In this document: positions 51,832-60,463 of the stretch, piece after piece
How the letters are laid out: every line of letters begins with the position of its first letter
Numbering within the stretch: position 1 is the stretch's first letter
Assembly: GCA_024233345.1 (NCBI GenBank)
Contig: JACKPT010000009.1
Location: forward strand, 113,146 to 177,145
DNA: 64,000 bases
Reading direction: 5' to 3'
Origin: Verrucomicrobiota bacterium
GTDB taxonomy: Bacteria; Verrucomicrobiota; Kiritimatiellia; CAIVKH01
Notes under the pieces: generated by a model
Database searches by the model: none
Seen by the model: the letters and a program-made list of their open reading frames with translations, nothing else
What the model was told of the DNA's origin: nothing
Made by a program: the position numbers and the translations under genes

Positions 51832-54645
51832 ATGAGGATCCGACGTATGTTGGTTGGAGGGCTCTTGCCCTGTCTTTTTGCCGCAGGGTCTGCGGTCCGT
51901 GCTGACGAGGCGATTCCGTACCTGTTCGAGTCCATCACTGCGGCGGACGCGGCGCGTCCGGTTCAGGTATCGATGGACGGGGATGTGGCAGCGGTGATCG
52001 ACCCCGGGCTGGTGCGTGAGGGAGGCGGGCGGACCAATACTGTGCTGACCTACTTCCGCAGCGGGGGAGCGTGGGACAAAGTCGATCTGTTACCGGGGCC
52101 TGGGCGGGCGCTGGCCGTGGATGTGGATGCCTGCCGGATGGCGGTGGGCCTCGAGGGCGGGGTGGAGGTGTGGGCGATTTCCTGCGGGTCGTCCAAGCCG
52201 GGTTGGCTGTTTGACAGCGCGGTGTCGCTGTCCAATCCGCTGTACCGGGCATCCGGGGTGGATCTGGTCGGCGACCGGATGGCAGTGCGGATCGATCGCT
52301 CGACCAGTCCATTCGGCGGCAATGCCTTTATCGCGATCTACGACAAGGTCGGCACCGGGTGGGTGTTCCGGGCCGAGGCCGGGGTTATGGCCAGCAACGA
52401 ACTGTCGGGCACAACCTACCTCGAAGCCGATGCGTTTGACCTCGATGGCGACCGGCTTGCGGTGGCCTCCCCGGCCCGCAACGTAATTCAGATTCGCGAG
52501 CGAGACGCCGGGGGCGCGAATGCCTGGGGGGTGGTCGCGGTCATCTCGAACCAGCCCTCGGGGCTGGTCCAGCTCGGGTACGAACTCGCCCTCGACGGCG
52601 GCCGACTGGCCGCGACCGGACTGGATGCGGTCAGCGGCTTGCCCCACCTGCTCGTGTACAGCAACCACACCGGAGGCGTCGGGGCGTGGGGCGTGGCCGG
52701 GACCCTGTTGAGTCAACCTGCGGCGATCGGAAACCTGACCCTCGACACCGAGGGTGGCCGCCTCGCCGCGCTGGGGTATCCCGCGCTGGATGACCTTTTC
52801 ACCTCCAGCCGTCCGGGGATCCTGTGGGTGTTCGCCAACGGCGCCGGGCCGGGGGGGTGGACCCTCGAACGCACCCGGACCACTGGCGCGTTCAACTGGA
52901 ACCTGTACACGCTGATTTACGAATCCCTGATTGGCTGGCCCCGTCCGTCCTTGTCTGGTACCAACCTGATGGTCGGGGTGGCCGCCACCAACACTGCGGG
53001 CGACAAGGCGGGGTGGGCGGCATCGGTCCACACCTTGAATCAGGATGGTCCGGCTCAGTGGGGCCCCACGTTCACCCTCGAAGCCCCGGGCGCGGCCTAC
53101 CAGTTCGGCTATGCGGTGGACATGGATGGCTCGTTTCTCGTCGTCGGCATGCCCAACGACGACTGGGGGGGCACCAACACCGGGGCGGCTTATGTGTGGT
53201 ACCTCTCCGATGCCGGAAATGCCCGGAGCTGGCACCCGGTGGCGCGGTTGACCGCTCCCAATGGCGAGCCCAACCACCAGTTCGGGTTTAGCGTCTCGGT
53301 CACCTCCACCAACGCCAGCACGGCGCGGATTGCGGTGGGCGCGCCGTTCGAATTCGGCGACAAGGGTGCGGTCTACCTCTTCGATGTTCAGGCCTACTTC
53401 GGCCAGCTAGCGCCCGCCCGGCGCATCGCCCCGACACCCTACCCGACCAACCTGGCCTTCGGCGCGGCAGTATCGGTCGATCGCGACAAGCTGGCGGTAG
53501 GAGCGCCGATCGGCGACCTCAACGGACTGAACTGGGGAATGGTGTATCTGTTCGAAGAGGATTTCGGGGGCGCCAATGCCTGGGGCTGTCGGGTCACCAA
53601 CGGGGCCCCCAACAACGGGGTCAATTTCGGCTTCACCCTCGACCTCGAGAACGACACCCTCGCGGTGGGCCGTCCATCGCCGGGCGGCAGCGGGCCGGCG
53701 GTGTTTATGTACGACCGGGACGAGGGCGGACCCAACGCCTGGGGGCTGGTCGATACCCTCCCGCCACCGGCCGACTCACCAAACGGGTTCGCATGGTCGG
53801 TCGATATCATCGGTTCCGGCAACAGTGTGCTGGTGGGGGCGATTGACAGCTTCGGCATCACCAACGGCAAGGTCTACCTGTTCGCCACCCTGACCGGAAC
53901 CACCTATGATGTGCTGCTGACCCTCGACGATCCCGAGGACGACGGCGCCCAGTTTGGCTACGCGGTGGAATGGATTGATTTTGGAGGCATCCTCGTGGGC
54001 GCACCGACCAGTACGCACGGGGCCACTGGCGGGGTGACGAGGCTGTTCGGACTCTCCCTGACCGGGGGCGTGACCAATGTTTATACGGTGGCGAGTCTGT
54101 TCGGCGAGGCCCCCGGCGACCGCCTCGGGTCATCGGTCGCGGGCAGTGCGCTGTATGCGGTGGCGGGAGCGCCCCGGAACGATGCGAACGGCAACAACGC
54201 CGGCATGGTGCGCAGCATGCGGGCCGGCCCCTATGAAATCTGGGCGGGCGGTCAGCCCCCGGTGTTCGGATCGGCTTGGCTGCCGTGGCAGGATTACGAT
54301 GCGGACGGCGATGCAAACTTGATGGAGTTTGCCATGGGCACCGACCCGACGAGCGGTATCAGCACCTCGAAACTCATCATGACCGTCCAGTCGGTTTCCG
54401 GCGGGCAGGCCATGGGTTGGATGAGGCCCTCCCTGCCTTACTCCACTGTGGGACTCCACTATAACATGCAGCGGAGCGAGGACATGACCCGGTGGCTGAA
54501 CGCACCGTATGCTGTCAGCTTCACCAACAGCAATCTTCGGTTGTACGACCTCGGCGGCGGGTGGCAGCACTACCGCCTCGCCCCACGCTACCCGGTCTTG
54601 AGTTCCGAGGACGGTGGTGGAGGCATCATCGTCGTACTCGACTGA
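51832..54645 (+). CDS. Large exported FG-GAP/beta-propeller-like repeat protein
   Basis: 937 residues with a signal peptide (MRIRRMLVGGLLPCLFAAGSAVRA) and a good ribosome site (GGAGG). The body has repeated units such as FTLEAPGAAYQFGYAVDMDGSFLVVGMPNDDWGGTNTGAAYVW, with GVAVSVDGDxLAVGAP-like motifs every 55-70 residues. This is the FG-GAP style of integrin-like propellers. A calcium-type DYDADGDANLMEFAMGTDP segment and a C-terminal beta domain (MQRSEDMTRWL...) follow. Presumably a surface protein. It lies downstream of the 612-aa protein, and the two may be co-expressed. Confidence 0.78.
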   Translation: MRIRRMLVGGLLPCLFAAGSAVRADEAIPYLFESITAADAARPVQVSMDGDVAAVIDPGLVREGGGRTNTVLTYFRSGGAWDKVDLLPGPGRALAVDVDACRMAVGLEGGVEVWAISCGSSKPGWLFDSAVSLSNPLYRASGVDLVGDRMAVRIDRSTSPFGGNAFIAIYDKVGTGWVFRAEAGVMASNELSGTTYLEADAFDLDGDRLAVASPARNVIQIRERDAGGANAWGVVAVISNQPSGLVQLGYELALDGGRLAATGLDAVSGLPHLLVYSNHTGGVGAWGVAGTLLSQPAAIGNLTLDTEGGRLAALGYPALDDLFTSSRPGILWVFANGAGPGGWTLERTRTTGAFNWNLYTLIYESLIGWPRPSLSGTNLMVGVAATNTAGDKAGWAASVHTLNQDGPAQWGPTFTLEAPGAAYQFGYAVDMDGSFLVVGMPNDDWGGTNTGAAYVWYLSDAGNARSWHPVARLTAPNGEPNHQFGFSVSVTSTNASTARIAVGAPFEFGDKGAVYLFDVQAYFGQLAPARRIAPTPYPTNLAFGAAVSVDRDKLAVGAPIGDLNGLNWGMVYLFEEDFGGANAWGCRVTNGAPNNGVNFGFTLDLENDTLAVGRPSPGGSGPAVFMYDRDEGGPNAWGLVDTLPPPADSPNGFAWSVDIIGSGNSVLVGAIDSFGITNGKVYLFATLTGTTYDVLLTLDDPEDDGAQFGYAVEWIDFGGILVGAPTSTHGATGGVTRLFGLSLTGGVTNVYTVASLFGEAPGDRLGSSVAGSALYAVAGAPRNDANGNNAGMVRSMRAGPYEIWAGGQPPVFGSAWLPWQDYDADGDANLMEFAMGTDPTSGISTSKLIMTVQSVSGGQAMGWMRPSLPYSTVGLHYNMQRSEDMTRWLNAPYAVSFTNSNLRLYDLGGGWQHYRLAPRYPVLSSEDGGGGIIVVLD

Positions 54646-54815
54646 CGGGCGTCCTGTTTCACGATCACCCAGACATCTTTGAGTAGCAGTAGGGTCATGG
54701 CAATGGGGTCAATGCTTGGCCCTCTTAATAACCGAGTCGCTGCTTGTGGTCCGAACGATTGCCTCTGTCCCCTGATTCCTCACCTTGTATCGCCGGTGAG
54801 GCGGTGCATGCCCAA

Positions 54816-56039
54816 TCACATCGCGCGCATCGTCGGCCACGGAGGAAGAGGATCGGGGAACTGTGCCCATCCGGCATCGCCGACCCGCAGTTCGTCGTTG
54901 CTCAGCAGGCAGGCATCGAGGGCGGTCTTTAGTCGGTCGCAATCGAGCTGAACGCCGATGAACACGAGTTCCTGGCGGCGGTCGCCGAAGGTGCCGTCCC
55001 AGACCGCATTGATCTCGGCGCGGATGTCGGGATCGTCGGGCCACTGCTCCTTCGGGGTGGCGGCCCACCAGATGCCGGCGGGATCGAGCTGGCAGGTCTG
55101 CCCGGCCTGGGACCAGAAGCCGGCGATGTCGAACCGGGTGGCAAGCCACAGAACCCCTTTGGACCGCACGACGTCGCCGAGGTGATTTTCGAGAAAGTCC
55201 ATGAAACGCTGGGGATGAAACGGTCGCCGGGCGGTATAGGAGAGGGATCGGATGCCGTACTCCTCGGTTTCTGGTTCGGGGTTCTCGCGGGGCTCAGACA
55301 GCCAGCCGGGGAGGGCTTCGGCTTCGGCGAGGCTGAACCGGCCGGTGTTGAGTACTTCCTGAAGTTCGACCCGACCACGGGCGACGGGGAGTATTTTCGC
55401 CCGCGGGTTCAGGCTGCGCAGGAGAGCGATGATCTGGGCGACTTCATCGGCATCGGCAAGGTCGGTCTTGTTGAGGAGGATGATGTTGGCGCACTCGATC
55501 TGATCGATGTGCAACATGGAGATCGGTCGGTCGTCGGTGTTGTCGATGCCGAGGTTGCGGTCGACGAGGTTCTCCCGGGTCATCAGGTCGAGCGGGAAGT
55601 TTTTAGCATCGACCACGGTAACGAGGGTGTCGAGACGGGCGACGTCGCCGAGGTTGCGGCCGAGGGTGTCGTCGAAGGTGAAGGTTTCCGCGACCTGGCG
55701 GGGTTCGGAGATGCCGCTGGATTCAATGAGAAGGTAGTCGAACCGTCCCTCGCGGGCGAGGTTGCCGACCTCGACGAGCAGGTCTTCGCGGAGGGTACAG
55801 CAGATGCAACCGTTGGTCATCTCGATGAGTTTTTCCTCGGTTCGGCTGAGGCGGGCATCGCCGGAGCGGACCTGGTTGGCGTCGATATTGATTCCGCTCA
55901 TGTCGTTGACAATGACCGCAACCCGGAGGCCTTCGCGGTTTGCGAGGACATGGTTGAGGACGGTGGTTTTGCCGGCCCCGAGAAAGCCGCTGAGCACGGT
56001 CACGGGGAGGCGGTTATCGGGGTTAGGGGTCTGGATCAT
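54816..56039 (-). CDS. COG0523/CobW-family GTP-binding metallochaperone
   Basis: 407 residues. Walker A GFLGAGKTT (from residue 18), the metal-binding CxCC motif in TNGCICCTL (Cys78, 80, 81), switch/Walker B DYLLIESSGISEP, and the NKTD guanine motif in ILLNKTDLADADE. The C-terminal CobW domain has VLWLATRFDIAGFWSQAGQTC. Family members are GTPases delivering or managing zinc or other metals (e.g. ZigA, YjiA). The start at 56039 gives a normal length; an upstream in-frame ATG is possible. No Zur box was recognised. An imperfect stem lies in the leader at about 56083-56135. Confidence 0.9.
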   Translation of the reverse strand: MIQTPNPDNRLPVTVLSGFLGAGKTTVLNHVLANREGLRVAVIVNDMSGINIDANQVRSGDARLSRTEEKLIEMTNGCICCTLREDLLVEVGNLAREGRFDYLLIESSGISEPRQVAETFTFDDTLGRNLGDVARLDTLVTVVDAKNFPLDLMTRENLVDRNLGIDNTDDRPISMLHIDQIECANIILLNKTDLADADEVAQIIALLRSLNPRAKILPVARGRVELQEVLNTGRFSLAEAEALPGWLSEPRENPEPETEEYGIRSLSYTARRPFHPQRFMDFLENHLGDVVRSKGVLWLATRFDIAGFWSQAGQTCQLDPAGIWWAATPKEQWPDDPDIRAEINAVWDGTFGDRRQELVFIGVQLDCDRLKTALDACLLSNDELRVGDAGWAQFPDPLPPWPTMRAM

Positions 56040-56142
56040 GGTGAGGCTCCGGTCATGGGGTTGTTTTCGTTCTTTCAGTTCCAAATCTTAATCCTAATCG
56101 TAATCGGGTGATGAGGATTACGATTAAGAATCCGGGCGGTGG

Positions 56143-57081
56143 TCATGGGGTTGCGAGCACCCGGTAAAACACGGTGGCGGGGGCGGGAATGGGGTTGGTG
56201 ACGACGAGTTCGGGGCCGGGTCCGGAGATGCCGGTGGCGTCGGGGATCTCGGTCCAGGGTCCGTGGGGATGGGGACTCCAGGTCGCAGTGTAGCGGGTGC
56301 AGGGATCGGTCGGCCAGCGGAGGAGATCTGCACCGCCACCACTGTCCCGTTCGATGCGGGTGACCTCGAAGTTGACTGGGTTGGTCCAGTTCACCGCGGT
56401 AACGAGTCGGAGGTCGACTTCATAGAGGCCGGGCTGGGTGAAGGTAAAGTTGTAATGATCATGGGCGCCGACGGTGGTGTACATACGGTCCTCGGGGCCG
56501 ATGCCGTCCTCATAGGACGACAGGTAGAGCGAGGGATTGGGCGCGCCGAACTGGAAGACCGAGACGTACCCGCTGCTTGGTCCGCGTACACTCACCAGGT
56601 CGATTCGGATAAAGCGGGCATTGCCGGATGCGCCCCGGTCGGGGTCCTGGGGGTTCCAGGGGGCGAGGGCGGATGCGTCGCCATAGCCATTGATACCGAG
56701 GTACAGCTCGCCTGCCATCTGGTTCTGGTTGAGGTTCCAGAAGGTCTGTCCGTTGGTCGCCCCGATGAAGGCATAGGCGGGGAGCAGGGCGGCGGACATG
56801 GTTTCGCGGGTGAGCGAGTTCGCGTAGGCGTGGGCTTCGTCCATGTCGTAGAGGGCGGTGGCGGGCGGGGCGTCCATATCCCAGCGCAGACGTCCGGCGC
56901 CGCCGCAGTAGTAGGCGGCGAGGTCTCCGTGACGAGAATCGAGTTGGACGGAGTCGGGCCAGTCCTGCTCGATCCCGAACCGGACCGTCATCACCGCGCT
57001 GGTCACGAGTTCGGCGCGCGCAACGGTCCATTCGGTCATGCACCAGGTCAGAGAGCAGAGGAGGGCAAAGTACTTTTTCAT
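56143..57081 (-). CDS. Exported protein with choice-of-anchor-M-like region
   Basis: 312 residues with a signal peptide (MKKYFALLCSLTWCMTEWTVARA). The centre contains VGAHDHYNFTFTQPGLYEVDLRL, matching the surface-anchored-repeat (choice-of-anchor M) pattern also seen in the PEP-CTERM protein at 57911. The C-terminus is a beta module ending VFYRVLATP rather than a PEP-CTERM tail. Its start overlaps the stop of the pseudopilin-like gene by four bases, so the two are coupled. Confidence 0.66.
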   Translation of the reverse strand: MKKYFALLCSLTWCMTEWTVARAELVTSAVMTVRFGIEQDWPDSVQLDSRHGDLAAYYCGGAGRLRWDMDAPPATALYDMDEAHAYANSLTRETMSAALLPAYAFIGATNGQTFWNLNQNQMAGELYLGINGYGDASALAPWNPQDPDRGASGNARFIRIDLVSVRGPSSGYVSVFQFGAPNPSLYLSSYEDGIGPEDRMYTTVGAHDHYNFTFTQPGLYEVDLRLVTAVNWTNPVNFEVTRIERDSGGGADLLRWPTDPCTRYTATWSPHPHGPWTEIPDATGISGPGPELVVTNPIPAPATVFYRVLATP

Positions 57082-57824
57082 GATGACGGGGGTCTCGCGA
57101 AGTCGGGGTTTTGCTGCCAGCGGTTGTAGAGGTCTTCGCCACGGATGGTTTCGACATGGCCGTCGGCGAAGAGGTAGTTGGCGGAGCCAGCGGTCCGAAG
57201 ATCATTGGCTCCGCCGGTGCGGAAACGGTCGGGTTGAATGTCGGCAAGGAGGAATTGCCAGGAGCCCGCCCAACCGCGAGAATGCGTATGGTCAGCGGTG
57301 ACATGAGCGGGCAGGCTGTCGGAACCGATGAAAGCGACGAAGGTTTCGGAGGGGGCGGGAAGGTGGCGGCGGTTGGTGTAGTCCTCGATGACGCTGGAGA
57401 AGCCGTAAACCGGAACCGTGACATATTCGTTCATGACATAGCTGCTGGCGTGGTTGGCAAGACGCTCGGCATATTTGGGGTCGCCAGGGCTAAGTCGGAC
57501 TTCATCCACGTCCGCGAGGTAAGGGGCCAGGGTGTAAACCCATGCCTGGTCGGCTTGGCTCATCGGGAGCCCATGCGTGGTGCAGGGAAACGCGCCCTGG
57601 TGATCGTTCGCATACAGGGTGAGGGCAAGGCCGATCTGGCGAAGATTCGACGCACAGGCCGCACGCCGCGCGGCGACGAGACCGCTTTGCGCGGCAGGAA
57701 ACAGCAGCCCGGCGAGAAGGGCGATGATCGCGATGACCACCAACAGCTCGATCAGCGTAAACGCTGATCGAACCCTGGAGGTTGAATCCCCTGGGTTGGC
57801 AAAGGTTGTCGAAGGGTGTGGCAT
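57078..57824 (-). CDS. Type II pseudopilin-like protein (DUF1559/H-X9-DG)
   Basis: About 248 residues. The prepilin-type leader ends SAFTLIELLVVIAIIALLAGLL, with Phe as residue +1 and Glu at +5, to be cut by a prepilin peptidase. The body shows NLRQIGLALTLYANDHQGAFP and the FADGHVE motif (H-X9-DG-type) typical of the large pseudopilin families of Planctomycetota and Lentisphaerota/Kiritimatiellota. The ATG at 57824 is chosen; a TTG start at 57908 would place it 2 bases after the preceding gene. It lies between two exported proteins in one transcript. Confidence 0.82.
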   Translation of the reverse strand: MPHPSTTFANPGDSTSRVRSAFTLIELLVVIAIIALLAGLLFPAAQSGLVAARRAACASNLRQIGLALTLYANDHQGAFPCTTHGLPMSQADQAWVYTLAPYLADVDEVRLSPGDPKYAERLANHASSYVMNEYVTVPVYGFSSVIEDYTNRRHLPAPSETFVAFIGSDSLPAHVTADHTHSRGWAGSWQFLLADIQPDRFRTGGANDLRTAGSANYLFADGHVETIRGEDLYNRWQQNPDFARPPSS

Positions 57825-57910
57825 CTGGATGGAACGCGGGGCGGCGAACCGACAGCGGTCCGCCGCCCCATCGCCAGGAAACGAGGCGAGGAAATGCGAT
57901 GGTTGCAAAC

Positions 57911-58690
57911 TCAGCGGCGCCGCTGTGTGGCCATCAACAACAAACCGCCAAGGCCGAACAGGGCCACCGACCCGGGCTCGGGAACGACATTGAAGCTAAA
58001 GGTGGTGGGTCCGCCGCTGACCGAACCGTCCGTGTTGTGAGTCCCGGAGGCTTCGAAGGTCAGTTCGTAGGTGCCGGGTGCGGTGAAGCCCCAGTTCACG
58101 TGGCTGTGACTACCGGGGGTGACGGAGTAGCTGTCCGCACTGGAGATGCCGTCTGCCGTGCTCATGTAGAACGTTGGCCCGAGGCCATCCGTCCACATGG
58201 AAAACTGCCCGGGCCCGGTCATGCCGGTGAGGGTCAGGGTGAGATTGCCGGTCCAGTCCAGTGGATCCAGCTCTTCCGATCCGATCCCCACAAACGGCGA
58301 TCCGAGGGCGGCTGCCCCGCCCGCGCCACTGTTGGCCTGGGGGAGAAACCAGTAACTGACCCCGGCTGCCACTCCGATGGGATCCCAGGCGGCGCCGACC
58401 GCCCGACCGCCCTGGGTTGTGACATAGTCGAAGGTCGAGAGAGGAACCTGCACGATCAGTTCGTCTGCTTCGAATTCGACATCGTCCTGGGGTACGCCGT
58501 CCACGATCCCGCCTTCGAGGTGCCAGTGAGGCTCGATTTCGAAATCGGGCGAGGGCAGGTATCCGAGTCCAAAGTCCCCATGTCCCGACGTCCATATGTC
58601 GGCATGGGCAGGAACGGCGGCGAGGGCCAGGATGGCCCCGGTGAGGGTTGTCGCCCGCATGAGGCGGCGAAATGTTGATAGATGCTGCAT
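57911..58690 (-). CDS. PEP-CTERM-sorted exported protein
   Basis: 259 residues: signal peptide (TLTGAILALAAVPAHA), then a beta-rich domain with VTPGSHSHVNWGFTAPGTYELTF that matches a choice-of-anchor M/surface-anchored region. The C-terminus is PEP-CTERM: VPEPGSVALFGLGGLLLMATQRRR, with the VPEP box, a hydrophobic helix and a basic tail. Such proteins are processed by exosortase and delivered to the cell surface, often into exopolysaccharide. No exosortase is in the window. It is probably the first gene of the 58690-56143 operon. Confidence 0.86.
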   Translation of the reverse strand: MQHLSTFRRLMRATTLTGAILALAAVPAHADIWTSGHGDFGLGYLPSPDFEIEPHWHLEGGIVDGVPQDDVEFEADELIVQVPLSTFDYVTTQGGRAVGAAWDPIGVAAGVSYWFLPQANSGAGGAAALGSPFVGIGSEELDPLDWTGNLTLTLTGMTGPGQFSMWTDGLGPTFYMSTADGISSADSYSVTPGSHSHVNWGFTAPGTYELTFEASGTHNTDGSVSGGPTTFSFNVVPEPGSVALFGLGGLLLMATQRRR

Positions 58691-58859
58691 AGGTCTTCTC
58701 CTTAGGTTTTCGGTGGCGGTTTACCCGCTGCGTGTTTGAATTTGATAACTCAATATCATAAATAGGGTGGATGTCAAGTACGCGATAGATGAAGGATCGA
58801 TGGATGGCCCCCACAGATGATATCCCGGCCCTCGTCCTGCCCGATCCATTCGCGAGGGC

Positions 58860-58952
58860 ATGTGCCATGCTCTGTGTTCCTCTGTGCTCTCGGTGGTGAA
58901 TATCGCTTTGGATAACCACAGAGGCTGCCGCGCAGAGGTTCACCGAGGTGTG
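58860..58952. repeat. Interspersed AGAGG-type repeat pair
   Basis: CTCTGTGTTCCTCTGTGCTCTCGGTGG (about 58870-58896) is matched in inverted form by CACAGAGGCTGCC...CAGAGGTTCACCGAG (about 58918-58950), separated by about 20 bases. This family also occurs at about 47963 and 49462. It extends into the last codons of the photolyase gene. Confidence 0.5.
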
Positions 58953-60463
58953 GTGCTGGTTCTGGTGTTCTTGCGTGCAGGTCTTTTCCGGCTTCCATGC
59001 GTTTGATAGACCCGCGCGGCTTCATCCTTGTGTTCGCTGGATTGCCGCAGCGATTTAAATTTTTCCCGTGCCTCGGCGATTGCCTGCTTGTGATCGACAA
59101 TAGGCTGCGGATAGGTGCCGGTGTTCAACAGCGGTGCATCCCATGGGGTGTGAATGAATTCATCGGGGACATGGTTGAGTTCGGGGATCCAGTGGCGAAT
59201 CCACGAACCTTGAGGATCGTGATCGGCTCCCTGTTTGATGGGATTGTACATGCGCAAGGTGTTGATACCGGTTGTGCCGCTCTGCATCTGCAATTGGGAA
59301 TAGTGAATCCCGGGTTCATAGTCGATAAATTGCCGGGCGAGAACAGTCTTCAGGTCTCGCCAATCGATCCACAGATCATAGGCGGCAAACGAAACCAGCA
59401 TTGCCCGCATACGAAAGTTGATCCAACCCCGGGTTTGCAGTGCCCGCATGCATGCGTCGACGAAGGGGTATCCGGTTTGTGCGCTCATCCAGGCTTCCAG
59501 TCGTGCATGATTTGCCCCGGGCCTTCTCAAGGCCTCGCAGGATGCATGAAAGCATTGGAACTCAATCGCGGGTTCGGTTTCCAATTTCTGAATAAAATGG
59601 CAATGCCAGTGCAGCCGGGCGTCAAAGGCCTTCAGTGAGGCGAGGCTGATCAAGTTTCCGCGTTGCTTGGCCGGGGTCGCCCGGACCTCATCCCGCTTTC
59701 GTACCATGGCCTGGTATAGGGTCTTCATCGAGATACAGCCCCACGCGAGATAGGGACTCATCCGGGAGCAGCTCGTGTAGGCGGTTGTCGGACTGCTCAG
59801 CTCTTTCGAGTAGTTTTTGCCTCGACCAGAGAGAAATGAATCAAGCCACTGGTGGGCTTGTGAAGTTCCTCCGGTGAGATCCGTTTCCCGGCGGTGTACG
59901 GCGGCGAGCTGTTCAGTGATGCCGAGGGTTTGAAAATCGGGTATCGGGTCGTTTCCAAGTTCCTTTATCCCGCGAATGGTCAGAGGAACCGTTGCTTCTG
60001 GTTGATTCATCAGGGCATTCCAGCGCGATTGCCAACCGTCCCGGTTGACCTTCCCTCGTTCAACCCCATGCTGTCGAAACTCAGTCCACTCGACGCCTTG
60101 GTGGCTGCACCATGCGGCAACGGCACGATCCCGTTTAAAGGTCAGGTCGTTCCCGGTTTCCATGTGAGACCAGAGATGTGTGATGTTATGCTGGTGTCGA
60201 AGTTTTTCGAGTACCGCCGTGGCTTCCCCGACACGAATAACCAGCGGTGCTCCTTTTTCACACAGGGCCTGCCCAAGCTCGTCCAGGCTCTCTTTGATGA
60301 AGGTGTAGTGCAATCGATCAAAATCGGGTGCGGTGATGATTGAAGGCTCAAAAATATAGAGCGGAATCACCGGGCCACGTGCAGCGGCTTCGGCGAGGGG
60401 GCGATGATCTTCGACCCGAAGGTCGCGCTTGAACCAGACCAGTTGGACGCAGGCAGGCTTCAT
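58940..60463 (-). CDS. Cryptochrome/photolyase-family flavoprotein, class I-like
   Basis: 507 residues. The N-terminal antenna domain starts VQLVWFKRDLRVEDHRPL. The FAD domain has the GRGKNYSKELSSPTTAYTSCSRMSPYLAWGCIS segment, TGYPFVDACMRALQTRGWINFRMRAMLVSF, DYEPGIHYSQLQMQSGTTGINTLRMYNPIKQGADHDPQGSWIRHWIPEL, and a basic C-terminal tail. It probably repairs UV pyrimidine dimers in DNA with blue light. The IHYSQLQMQSGTTG variant differs from the usual GNWQWVAGTG of CPD photolyases, so it belongs to a separate subgroup. Its start lies inside the 3' end of the upstream photolyase gene. Confidence 0.88.
   Translation of the reverse strand: MKPACVQLVWFKRDLRVEDHRPLAEAAARGPVIPLYIFEPSIITAPDFDRLHYTFIKESLDELGQALCEKGAPLVIRVGEATAVLEKLRHQHNITHLWSHMETGNDLTFKRDRAVAAWCSHQGVEWTEFRQHGVERGKVNRDGWQSRWNALMNQPEATVPLTIRGIKELGNDPIPDFQTLGITEQLAAVHRRETDLTGGTSQAHQWLDSFLSGRGKNYSKELSSPTTAYTSCSRMSPYLAWGCISMKTLYQAMVRKRDEVRATPAKQRGNLISLASLKAFDARLHWHCHFIQKLETEPAIEFQCFHASCEALRRPGANHARLEAWMSAQTGYPFVDACMRALQTRGWINFRMRAMLVSFAAYDLWIDWRDLKTVLARQFIDYEPGIHYSQLQMQSGTTGINTLRMYNPIKQGADHDPQGSWIRHWIPELNHVPDEFIHTPWDAPLLNTGTYPQPIVDHKQAIAEAREKFKSLRQSSEHKDEAARVYQTHGSRKRPARKNTRTSTTPR

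Noticed and set aside
52090..53277. 395-codon minus-strand frame across the FG-GAP-like gene
   Set aside because: Antisense to the signal-peptide-bearing repeat protein; low-complexity translation.
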